The position numbers and the translations under genes are program-made. From Olivibacter sp. SDN3 (GTDB taxonomy: Bacteria; Bacteroidota; Bacteroidia; Sphingobacteriales; Sphingobacteriaceae), in the NCBI RefSeq assembly GCF_014334135.1, contig NZ_CP060497.1, positions 3,968,001 to 4,032,000 on the forward strand: a DNA stretch of 64,000 nt, read 5' to 3'. Shown in pieces: positions 34,421 through 42,456 of the stretch. Within the stretch, counting starts at the first letter, position 1. Each line of letters begins with the position of its first letter. Below the pieces are notes generated by a model, which saw only the letters and a list, made by a program, of their open reading frames with translations, had not been told where the DNA came from and made no database searches.

Positions 34421-34490
34421 TGTTCTCATCCCTTGTCAAACGTAAAAGCCTTTCTTAGTGAAAGGCCTTCTTTGTTCACCCGAAGGGATT
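34421..34490. repeat. Copy B of tRNA-tail/terminator repeat (70 bases)
   Basis: The copy attached to the intact tRNA-Arg gene. The start-to-start distance from copy A is 137 bases. The 67 bases between copies include, on the minus strand, a T-arm-like ACAGGGTTCGAACT stretch, suggesting an additional degraded tRNA fragment. Confidence 0.8.
34444..34466 (-). terminator. Terminator of the tRNA-Arg gene
   Basis: Minus strand stem GCCTTTC / GAAAGGC with a 5-base loop, followed by T4 (plus-strand AAAA at 34444-34447). Lies 10 bases after the tRNA 3' end. Confidence 0.75.
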
Positions 34491-34546
34491 CGAACCCCCA
34501 TCATCAGAACCGGAATCTGACATTCTATCCATTGAACTACGGGTGA
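34476..34546 (-). tRNA. tRNA-Arg (anticodon CCG)
   Basis: Reading the minus strand, 71 bases fold into a complete cloverleaf: acceptor TCACCCG/CGGGTGA (7 pairs), D-arm GTTC/GAAT, anticodon stem TCAGA/TCTGA with loop TTCCGGT (anticodon CCG, reads CGG), a 4-base variable loop and T-arm GGGGG/CCCTT around TTCGAAT (two G:U pairs). CCA is not encoded. A terminator follows, and a partial copy of the 3' end lies downstream. Confidence 0.95.
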
Positions 34547-34680
34547 AAAATGTTTGGCAAACATAGATAAAATTGTTGTTATATGCAATTTTAAACGAGT
34601 CGGCTCGTATCGTATTTTCTTTACGTACGGAGCTACTGTCCTAAATAGATAATACGCAAAGAGTTGTGCCCAGACAGTGG

Positions 34681-35781
34681 TTAAACATTGAACCTGAAGT
34701 GCATAATGTCTCCATCCTCCACCACATACGTTTTTCCCTCAACACTTAGTTTTCCAGCTTCCTTACATGCGTTTTCAGAACCATACGTTATGAAGTCGTT
34801 ATATTTAATAACTTCTGCACGAATAAATCCCTTTTCAAAATCTGTGTGGATAACACCGGCAGCTTGTGGCGCGGTAAAACCTTTATTTATTGTCCAAGCT
34901 CTTACTTCCTGTACGCCAGCGGTAAAATAGGTGGCAAGATCGAGTAACTTATAGGCCGCACGGATGAGTTTATGAACACCTGATTCGTTTAAACCCAAAT
35001 CCTCTAAAAACAGTTGGCGTTCTTCATAACTGTCAAGCTGTGTTATTTCCGACTCAATCTGAGCAGATATCACTAAAACTTCCGCATCTTCATCTTTAAC
35101 CGCTTCCTTTACACGATCTACATATGCATTTCCAGACACTACAGATGCTTCGTCGACATTACAAACGTATAATACAGGTTTGATTGTCAATAAACTGAGG
35201 TCGTTGATGTAGTCGAAATCTTCAGTTGATATAGGAGCAGTACGGGCAGATTTACCTGCTTCCAAATGACTTTTTACAACGGAGAGAATGTCAAACGTTT
35301 TTTTGGCATCTTTGTCTCCACCTGTTTTAGCCATCTTTTCCACCTTTTGTATACGTTTGAGAACAGTGTCTAAATCTTTTAATTGTAACTCTGTGTCTAT
35401 AATTTCTTTATCTCTAATAGGATCTACAGAGCCATCAACATGTATGACATTGCCATTGTCAAAACAACGTAGTACGTGTATAATAGCATTTGTCGTTCGT
35501 ATGTTACCCAAGAATTGATTTCCCAGTCCTTCGCCTTTGCTCGCCCCTTTTACCAGACCAGCAATGTCAACAATTTCGATAGTATTCGGAACTACCCGCT
35601 GCGGTTTTACAAGCTCCGCTAGGTTGTTTAACCGTTCGTCCGGCACAGAAATAACCCCTACGTTAGGTTCTATTGTACAGAACGGGAAGTTTGCAGCTTG
35701 TGCTTTCGCATTTGATAAACAATTAAATAATGTGGATTTTCCTACGTTGGGTAAACCAACGATGCCGCATTGTAGTGCCAT
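34681..35781 (-). CDS. ychF: Redox-regulated ATPase YchF (OLA1 family)
   Basis: The 366-residue Obg-superfamily P-loop protein has G1 GLPNVGKSTLF (residues 8-18), G3-region DIAGLVKGASKGEGLGN, and an N-x-D/E element CNVDEASV in place of NKxD, which explains its ATP rather than GTP preference. The C-terminal TGS domain (GVQEVRAWTINKGFTAPQAA) completes the family. YchF binds ribosomes and is involved in stress and redox responses. A perfect -7 box is at 35830-35837. Typical length. Confidence 0.97.
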   Translation of the reverse strand: MALQCGIVGLPNVGKSTLFNCLSNAKAQAANFPFCTIEPNVGVISVPDERLNNLAELVKPQRVVPNTIEIVDIAGLVKGASKGEGLGNQFLGNIRTTNAIIHVLRCFDNGNVIHVDGSVDPIRDKEIIDTELQLKDLDTVLKRIQKVEKMAKTGGDKDAKKTFDILSVVKSHLEAGKSARTAPISTEDFDYINDLSLLTIKPVLYVCNVDEASVVSGNAYVDRVKEAVKDEDAEVLVISAQIESEITQLDSYEERQLFLEDLGLNESGVHKLIRAAYKLLDLATYFTAGVQEVRAWTINKGFTAPQAAGVIHTDFEKGFIRAEVIKYNDFITYGSENACKEAGKLSVEGKTYVVEDGDIMHFRFNV

Positions 35782-35829
35782 TGGTGATGAATTAGATTAT
35801 ATAGCCTCAATATTTTGTTACAATAGCCG

Positions 35830-35837
35830 CAAAGATA
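35830..35837 (-). promoter_or_regulatory. -7 box for ychF
   Basis: Minus strand TATCTTTG followed by C, the consensus form. A TTTT sequence about 18 bases upstream may serve as the -33 box. Leader about 45 bases. Confidence 0.6.
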
Positions 35838-35895
35838 GGAAATAAAAAGATTTTTAAAATATCTATGTTTTTGTTACTAAAAAAGAGGTTTTTAT

Positions 35896-35924
35896 CTTAT
35901 ATAAATATATAAGTATAGATACTT
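35896..35924. promoter_or_regulatory. Two adjacent inverted repeats upstream of the ROK gene
   Basis: CTTATATA-AA-TATATAAG (35896-35913) overlaps AAGTAT-AG-ATACTT (35911-35924); both are perfect with 2-base centres. They lie upstream of the -33 box of the ROK promoter and are candidate binding sites for ROK autoregulation. AT-richness weakens the case. Confidence 0.45.
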
Positions 35925-35946
35925 TTTTAAAAAAAATAATAAGTTA

Positions 35947-35979
35947 TTTGTTTTTTATTTTTATTACTTATTATGTTTG
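35947..35979 (+). promoter_or_regulatory. Promoter of the ROK regulator gene
   Basis: TTTG (35947-35950), 21-base spacer, TATGTTTG (35972-35979). Perfect boxes. Predicted start near 35983, leader about 17 bases before the GTG start codon. Confidence 0.75.
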
Positions 35980-35999
35980 CTATATCAATCTAAATTATC

Positions 36000-37187
36000 G
36001 TGGAAGGTAGATCGGATAAACATAGCGCATTGAGGCTTGATATTTTGAGGCATCTGTATTATAAAGGTGCTTTATCTATCAATGAATTGAGTAGACTTAC
36101 GGGTAAAAGTTTACCCTTGATTACTGCTGTGGTCAATAGCTTAAAAATAGAATCATTTGTAATCAACAATCAGCTAGCGCCTTCTACGGGTGGAAGGCGT
36201 GCCCTCGAGTATTGCTTGAATAAAGCAGCCCATAAATATATTGTGGCGATATCTATTGATCAGGTCGTTTCATGTATAGCCTTATTTGATCTTCATAATG
36301 AGATTATTATTGGTCCGAGTGAGCAGAAAATAAATCTCTGCAACTCTAAGGAATCATTGTCGCAATTAATAGCTTTTCTTAAAGCCTATATCGACGGACT
36401 TGCCGTGGCTCAGGAACACATTTTAGGTATTGGTATGGCTATGCCTGGTTTTGTGAATGCTGAACAAGGTATCAACCGAACCTATTACGGCTTGGGAGAG
36501 AACAGCATTTCTGATTATATCAGCGAGCGGATCGGGCTTCCAGTATACGTTGATAATGATTCTAGTGCTATTGCTTTAGCGGAGTTGAATTTTGGTGCAG
36601 CAAGAGGAATGAAGGATGTGATGGTAGTAAATGTTGGGTGGGGGATAGGCTTAGGAATGATTGTTAATGGGAAGCTTTTCAGAGGACATAACGGATTTGC
36701 AGGGGAATTTAGCCATGTCCCGCTGGCAGACAGTAATAATTTATGTGCATGCGGCAAAAAAGGATGTTTGGAAGTAGACTCTTCTTTATTAGTATTAACA
36801 AGGAAAGCTCAGGAGGAGATGGACCGTGGAGTAGCGTCGAAAATGACTCAAATGTTTACCGAATCTGGCGTGCTAACGGGAGAAGTAATTCTTAAAGCAG
36901 CAAATGCCGGAGACCAGCTAGCGATCAATTTGCTTTCAAAAGCAGCTTTTCTGATCGGCAAAGGTATAGCTACATTAATACATATTATGAATCCGCAAGG
37001 CGTAGTTATCAGCGGCCGAGGAGCTATAGCCTCTAAAATATTGTTAGCTCCTGTGCAGCAGGCTATTAATGAGTTTTGCATTCCAATGCTGGCCGAGCAG
37101 TGCATAACGATACCGTCTCAATTGAACAAAGATGCGGAATTGCTTGGGGCAGCTACTCTGGTCATGGAAAGGATCGAGAAGTTTTAA
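36000..37187 (+). CDS. ROK-family transcriptional regulator (NagC/Mlc/XylR type)
   Basis: The 395-residue protein starts with GTG at 36000; no in-frame ATG is near and the promoter fits that start. It has an N-terminal winged HTH (about 10-60, GALSINELSRLTGKSLPLIT), then an actin-like ROK domain: GIGMAMPGFVN, VDNDSSAIALAELNFG, VNVGWGIGLGMIVNGKLFRG and the zinc motif LCACGKKGCLEV. These regulators repress sugar uptake genes and release DNA on binding a sugar. The next genes are susC, susD and a GH3 enzyme, its probable targets. Confidence 0.95.
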   Translation: MEGRSDKHSALRLDILRHLYYKGALSINELSRLTGKSLPLITAVVNSLKIESFVINNQLAPSTGGRRALEYCLNKAAHKYIVAISIDQVVSCIALFDLHNEIIIGPSEQKINLCNSKESLSQLIAFLKAYIDGLAVAQEHILGIGMAMPGFVNAEQGINRTYYGLGENSISDYISERIGLPVYVDNDSSAIALAELNFGAARGMKDVMVVNVGWGIGLGMIVNGKLFRGHNGFAGEFSHVPLADSNNLCACGKKGCLEVDSSLLVLTRKAQEEMDRGVASKMTQMFTESGVLTGEVILKAANAGDQLAINLLSKAAFLIGKGIATLIHIMNPQGVVISGRGAIASKILLAPVQQAINEFCIPMLAEQCITIPSQLNKDAELLGAATLVMERIEKF

Positions 37188-37247
37188 CACTTTATGAAAA
37201 TCAACCCTTAATCAATTGCCTATGAAGTAAAAATCACTTAACCAATG

Positions 37248-37266
37248 AGTCTTATATGTTAGGACT
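37248..37266. promoter_or_regulatory. Imperfect palindrome upstream of susC
   Basis: AGTCTTATATGTTAGGACT: outer AGTC/GACT and inner TA/TA positions pair around a 5-base centre (19 bases, two mismatches outside the centre). It lies 56 bases before the SusC start and may be a repressor site. Also contains TATGTTAG, a one-mismatch -7 box. Confidence 0.35.
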
Positions 37267-37321
37267 AGTCAATTTAGACATCAATCAACTACAATTAAAA
37301 TTTTAACAAACCAATCAAGTC

Positions 37322-40300
37322 ATGAAAGAAAGTTATTCAAGGGCTTTCGCTGTTGTGATATGTTGCTTTATAGCACTCAGCAGCTTTGCTCAACAAAATA
37401 TTACAGGTGTTGTGTCTGATAATCAGGGAGCTATACTTGGAGCAACCGTAGCTGTAAAAGGGAAAATCAGTGTGCAGACCAACGCCAACGGGCAATTCGC
37501 AATTGAAGTTGTACCTGGCGATATCCTTACCATAAGTTTTGTCGGGTATCAGCCGAAGGAAATTGCCGTTACAGAAGGGATGACAACACTAGATATCAAT
37601 CTTTCGGCAGATATGTCGGAGTTAGGTGAGGTGGTTATTACTGCGATGGGTATAAAACGCGAGCGAAAATCTTTAGGTTACGCTTATCAAGATATAAAGG
37701 GTGAAACATTAACCGGTGCTAGAGAAACTAATATTACAAATTCGCTATCCGGTCGTGTTGCGGGTTTACAGGTTGCCAGATCGAGTAATGGCCCCGCGGG
37801 ATCAAGTAAAATCGTTTTGCGCGGATTCAATTCCTTAACTGGAGACAACCAGCCGCTAATTGTGGTGGACGGTATTCCTATGGACAACTTTACCGGCGCT
37901 AGCAATAATGATTTTTGGAATCCATCAGAGGACCGTGGGAATGGTTTAGGTGACATTAACCCCGACGATATTGAAAGCATGTCGGTACTTAAAGGTGGTG
38001 CAGCCGCTGCTTTATATGGATCTAGGGCTGGTAATGGGGTGATCTTAATTACGACAAAAACAGGGTCAAAACAAAATGGTTTAGGCATTACCTATTCATC
38101 TAGTTTAGGATTCGAGTCAATTTTCACTAATCCAAAGTTTCAGAATGAATTTGGTCAGGGAACTGGAGGATCATTTGATGATCAGCAGAATTTAAGTTGG
38201 GGACCGCGGATTGAAGGTCAAGAAATTACCAATTGGAATGATGAAACGGTTAGTATGCGTGCTTACGATAATGTGACCAATTACTTTAATAAGGGGTTTA
38301 ATAACATACAAAATATCTCGTTTCAACAACAGATACAGTCTACCTCTGTTTATTCTTCTATTAACTTCTTGCAAAATAGCGGAATCATTCCTGGGAGCAA
38401 ATTGACTCGGGCAAATATGATTACCAGAGCAGTAAGTAAATTCGGAAAAGACGACCGATGGACGACTGATTTTAAGGTGCAATACATTAATTCTAATGCA
38501 CAAAACAGACCTGTGAATGGTGTGAATACCTCTAATGCTTTTTTAACTACTTATTTGATGCCAAGATCTTTAGATATCCAGGAATTTAGTGCAGCTACAA
38601 ATGAGCTTGGCTCTATGCTGTGGTATGGGGCGAGTAATCAAATTAACCCTTATTGGAACTATCGATATAACCTCAACCAAGATGTTAGGGATCGTTTTCT
38701 ATTAAATGGGAGTATACGGTATGATTTCAATGATTGGTTGAATGCGGAAGTGAAGGTCGGTTCTGATTTATATACAACAGCAACAGAGGCTCGCCAATTT
38801 GCCGGAAGTCCTTTAAGTCAAACAGGTAGATATAGTAAAGGGAAAGAGACCTTTGTGGAAAACAACTATATTGCGATGATTAATGCGAAAAAGGATAATA
38901 TCTGGAGACAGCTAGGGTTTACTGCTTCATTGGGTGGCCAATTAATGCAACAAACAAGAGATAACTTAAGTAGCAGCGCTGGTGAACTGGAGGTCCCGAA
39001 TTTATTCTCAATTAACAATGGAAAGGCCAATCCTACAGTGACCGATTTCTTTTCCGAAAGAAGAATAAATTCTGTTTTCGGGTCTTTAGGACTTAATTGG
39101 GATGGTTATTTCTTCTTGGATGGAACAATAAGAAATGATTGGACGACAACCTTGCATCCGGATAACAGGTCTTTCCTTTACCCCTCGGTTTCGTCTTCCT
39201 TGATTATCAACGAAATGCTTGAACGCTCGGGCGGTTCCATGCCATCTTGGGTAAGTTTTGCAAAGGTTAGAGCTTCTTATGCCGAGGTAGGTAATGATAT
39301 GCAGCCGTATCAGCTCTATAATATTTTCACCATTGGGAAGGATCCACTAGGAAATACTACAGCCGGTAGAAACACCACAAAATTTGATCCATTTGTTCGA
39401 AGCGAATTGATCAAGAATTGGGAGGTAGGTGCTGATTTTAGACTCTTTAATAATCGATTAGGTATTGATGCCGCATTTTATAAATCCAATGCAACGAATC
39501 AGCTTATCTCCTTGCCAATGGACCCTTTAAGTGGTTATCAAAATCAAATTGTAAATGCCGGGGATATAGAGAATAAAGGTGTGGAATTGATGTTGACCGG
39601 TAGGGTACTCGATAATCCAGCAGGTTTTTCCTGGGATTTAGGCGTGAATTTCTCCAGAAATATCAATACCATTAAAGCGCTTACAGATGAAATTGAGCGT
39701 TATTCTCTTGGGGGGTTTGATAACGTGAGTGTAAACGCAGTGGCAGGACAATTATATGGACAGATTTGGGGAACAAAGTTTGTTAGAGTGGAAGATGCTA
39801 ATAGCCCTTATAACGGTGAGTTGGTTTTAACTGCTGGAGGCTTGCCACAATCAACCCAGGAAGCGCATCCGCTGGGCGACCAACAAGCTAGGGCCTTATT
39901 AGGGATAACCAATACTTTTACTTACAAAGACCTATCCTTGAGCTTCTTAATTGATGGTCGTTTTGGAGGAAAAATTTTCTCTAACACGAATCGGTCTATG
40001 CAACAAAGTGGAACAGCTTCGATAACTGCAGAAAATGGCCGTTCAAATTTTGTAGTTCCTGGTGTCATTTTAGACGTGGAAAGCAATACCTACGCTCCTA
40101 ACGGGGTAGAAATACGTCCAGAGCAGTATTGGACGGCGATCACGACATCCGGTGGTAATTTGGGTATTAATGAGGCCAATCTTTACGACGCATCGAATAT
40201 CCGGGTTAGAAATATTCAGTTAAATTATAACTTACCGAGAAGGTGGGTACAAAATACACCAATACAACGGGCTAGAGTAGGGTTTACTTGCAATAACGTA

Positions 40301-40435
40301 TGGCTAATCTCTAGTCATATGAATGGTGTAGACCCCGAATCCGTTTTTGCTACTGCAACGAATGCCGTAGGATTTGAAGGAGGGAGTGCTCCAACAGCAA
40401 GATCCTTCTTATTTAACCTTTCTGTAACGTTCTAA
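37322..40435 (+). CDS. SusC/RagA-family TonB-linked outer-membrane protein
   Basis: The 1037-residue receptor has a signal peptide (about 1-24, ending SSFAQQ), a carboxypeptidase-D-like domain (about 25-105, ITGVVSDNQGAILGATVAVK), the MGIKRERKSLGYAYQDIKG linker, a plug with LYGSRAGNGVILITTKTG, and a C-terminal barrel ending FNLSVTF. Unlike the first SusC in the window it lacks the STN signalling domain, which fits regulation by the ROK repressor rather than by an anti-sigma factor. SusD follows 25 bases later. Confidence 0.95.
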   Translation: MKESYSRAFAVVICCFIALSSFAQQNITGVVSDNQGAILGATVAVKGKISVQTNANGQFAIEVVPGDILTISFVGYQPKEIAVTEGMTTLDINLSADMSELGEVVITAMGIKRERKSLGYAYQDIKGETLTGARETNITNSLSGRVAGLQVARSSNGPAGSSKIVLRGFNSLTGDNQPLIVVDGIPMDNFTGASNNDFWNPSEDRGNGLGDINPDDIESMSVLKGGAAAALYGSRAGNGVILITTKTGSKQNGLGITYSSSLGFESIFTNPKFQNEFGQGTGGSFDDQQNLSWGPRIEGQEITNWNDETVSMRAYDNVTNYFNKGFNNIQNISFQQQIQSTSVYSSINFLQNSGIIPGSKLTRANMITRAVSKFGKDDRWTTDFKVQYINSNAQNRPVNGVNTSNAFLTTYLMPRSLDIQEFSAATNELGSMLWYGASNQINPYWNYRYNLNQDVRDRFLLNGSIRYDFNDWLNAEVKVGSDLYTTATEARQFAGSPLSQTGRYSKGKETFVENNYIAMINAKKDNIWRQLGFTASLGGQLMQQTRDNLSSSAGELEVPNLFSINNGKANPTVTDFFSERRINSVFGSLGLNWDGYFFLDGTIRNDWTTTLHPDNRSFLYPSVSSSLIINEMLERSGGSMPSWVSFAKVRASYAEVGNDMQPYQLYNIFTIGKDPLGNTTAGRNTTKFDPFVRSELIKNWEVGADFRLFNNRLGIDAAFYKSNATNQLISLPMDPLSGYQNQIVNAGDIENKGVELMLTGRVLDNPAGFSWDLGVNFSRNINTIKALTDEIERYSLGGFDNVSVNAVAGQLYGQIWGTKFVRVEDANSPYNGELVLTAGGLPQSTQEAHPLGDQQARALLGITNTFTYKDLSLSFLIDGRFGGKIFSNTNRSMQQSGTASITAENGRSNFVVPGVILDVESNTYAPNGVEIRPEQYWTAITTSGGNLGINEANLYDASNIRVRNIQLNYNLPRRWVQNTPIQRARVGFTCNNVWLISSHMNGVDPESVFATATNAVGFEGGSAPTARSFLFNLSVTF

Positions 40436-40460
40436 GTGGTAATTTTAAAATTGAAGTGTA

Positions 40461-42380
40461 ATGAAAAATAAAATGTATAAAAATATTGGAAAGAGCATCT
40501 TTGCCTTTGCTCTCAGTTTCACCGCTGTTTCCTGCTCGAAATTTGATGAGATAAATGTCGACCCTAAAGTGGCAAGTATAGATCAAGTTCAGGTGGAATA
40601 TTTTATTAACGCCGCTATCGTTGGAGCTCAACAGGACCCCCATGTTGCCGAACGTGCATTTGTGTTGTATTGGAAGACTGCGGGAAGACAGCATAGGTCG
40701 AATGGTTTATCTACCGGGGTTTATACCGACGATTGGAGCCAGGATTATTATTCTGCAGCTTCTGGATGGCTGAATGCAGCGTATACCGCCGTAGAAGTTG
40801 CCGAGCATCAGATGGAGACTGGCGAGGCTCAGCCCTATACAAATAACCTGTTGCAAGTTGCTCGGATTTGGAGAGCTTACTTGTTGAGTGAACTAGCAGA
40901 TAACTTTGGACCCTTACCTATCAACGGCTTTCAAGGAGAAAACCCATCATTCAACAATCTACAGGAGGTGTATTATTTTATGTTACAAGAGCTCAAAGAG
41001 GCCGTGGAGGCGATAGATCCATCGGTTACGAACCCCGATGTGCTAAGAAATTTTGATCACGCGTATAATTTCGATTACAATAAATGGATTAAATATGGTA
41101 ATTCGTTAAGAATGCGTTTTGCTATGCGTTTGTCGGAAGTAGATCCGGGCAAAGCACAGTCGGAATTTGAAGATGCGATAAGAGGTGGTTTATACATCAC
41201 AACAATGGATGAGGCATTTCAGGTAACCGAAAGACCAGGCTGGGATGGTTTGACAGGAGTTATGAGTCGTGAGTGGAATGGACAACAGATTTCTGCCACA
41301 TTAAACAATCTATATTTGGGATTAGGAGGAATACCTTCTGAAAATCAATTGGGTACCAATTTGCATCAATATGTGAAGGATGAAGATTATATTGGTTTAA
41401 GATTTTCCGAACATTTCTCTACATTAACCAACGATCCATCTGCTGGTTATTGGTTGGATGGATTACCAAAAGTGATTGATCCCAGGGCATATAAAACTTT
41501 TGCTATTCCAGGTGATTTGAACAATCCCGATTTTAGCCGTTATCCAACTTATACCCAAGATGCCGTGACGACGTCCAGAAACTTGGTCAATGCAAATGAT
41601 GGTGTTGTTAAAACGATTGAGGCACGATATACTTGGAATGCTTTTGCTATCGGTAACTGGGGTTTGAAAGGTGCCAGAAATCAAGTATATACATACCTTG
41701 GCACAAACCCTCGTTTAGTGCAACGTTATAGAAGCAGTGATAATGTGCGTATTTTTTTCGCGCCCTGGGAAACCAATTTTCTTTTGGCGGAAGCAGGTGT
41801 ACGAGGCTGGTCTACGCCGGTTGCCGCTAAGGAAGCGTATGAACAGGGCGTTAGGCTCAGCTTTGATTACAATAATGTGGGCGCTCATTTGGGCCAATAC
41901 CTGTCGTCTACCAATTATAACCGGGTGGGAACCTCTGTGAGTTGGGACCATACACCAGAACCTCCTGCTTCACATCGAATGACTTTTGTGGACGGCTATG
42001 CGAATACCACCGGTACGGTGGATATTCCATACCCATCAAACACGTTGTATCGAAACGGTGCCGTGAAAAATGATCATTTAACGAAGATTATTACGCAAAA
42101 ATTTATTGCGCAGTGTCCATGGTTGCCTTTGGAAACGTGGTCAGATCATAGGAGATTAGGTTTACCATTTTTTGAAACACCTGCGGTTGAAGAGCCTAAT
42201 ACAAATTTACCTGATTTAACAAGATCCAATTATATGAATGCATCAACCAAATTCTTTCCGCAACGGTTGAGATATCCCTCTAGCTTAAGGAACACCAACC
42301 AGCAAGGTTACCAGCAAGCCGTAGGGTTTTTGGAAGGAGAAGATGGTGTTTTAACTCCTTTGTGGTGGGCGAAGCGTTAA
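40461..42380 (+). CDS. SusD/RagB-family (SusD-like_2 type) outer-membrane lipoprotein
   Basis: The 639-residue protein has a lipobox (TAVSCSKF) and the tetratricopeptide-like helical core typical of the SusD-like_2 branch: FDEINVDPKVASIDQVQVEY, LLSELADNFGPLPINGFQG, YNKWIKYGNSLRMRFAMRL, FFAPWETNFLLAEAGVRGW. It is longer than the ~480-550 residues usual for this branch. It binds the ligand for the adjacent SusC. A bidirectional terminator follows. Confidence 0.95.
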   Translation: MKNKMYKNIGKSIFAFALSFTAVSCSKFDEINVDPKVASIDQVQVEYFINAAIVGAQQDPHVAERAFVLYWKTAGRQHRSNGLSTGVYTDDWSQDYYSAASGWLNAAYTAVEVAEHQMETGEAQPYTNNLLQVARIWRAYLLSELADNFGPLPINGFQGENPSFNNLQEVYYFMLQELKEAVEAIDPSVTNPDVLRNFDHAYNFDYNKWIKYGNSLRMRFAMRLSEVDPGKAQSEFEDAIRGGLYITTMDEAFQVTERPGWDGLTGVMSREWNGQQISATLNNLYLGLGGIPSENQLGTNLHQYVKDEDYIGLRFSEHFSTLTNDPSAGYWLDGLPKVIDPRAYKTFAIPGDLNNPDFSRYPTYTQDAVTTSRNLVNANDGVVKTIEARYTWNAFAIGNWGLKGARNQVYTYLGTNPRLVQRYRSSDNVRIFFAPWETNFLLAEAGVRGWSTPVAAKEAYEQGVRLSFDYNNVGAHLGQYLSSTNYNRVGTSVSWDHTPEPPASHRMTFVDGYANTTGTVDIPYPSNTLYRNGAVKNDHLTKIITQKFIAQCPWLPLETWSDHRRLGLPFFETPAVEEPNTNLPDLTRSNYMNASTKFFPQRLRYPSSLRNTNQQGYQQAVGFLEGEDGVLTPLWWAKR

Positions 42381-42405
42381 TTGATTTAAGGAGTGAATAT
42401 AAGTA

Positions 42406-42448
42406 TAACAAAAAACGGGCGCCAAATGCTGGCGCCCGTTTTTTGTTA
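42406..42448. terminator. Bidirectional terminator between susD and GH3
   Basis: A 19-base perfect stem (42406-42424 / 42430-42448; core CGGGCGCCA / TGGCGCCCG) with a 5-base loop, with A6 and T6 flanks so that it serves both converging genes. Confidence 0.93.
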
Positions 42449-42456
42449 ATAAAGAG

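Noticed and set aside
34352-34546. A 64-codon plus-strand frame over the tRNA gene
   Set aside because: Most of it is the complement of the tRNA-Arg gene and its tail; tRNAs frequently give such open frames.
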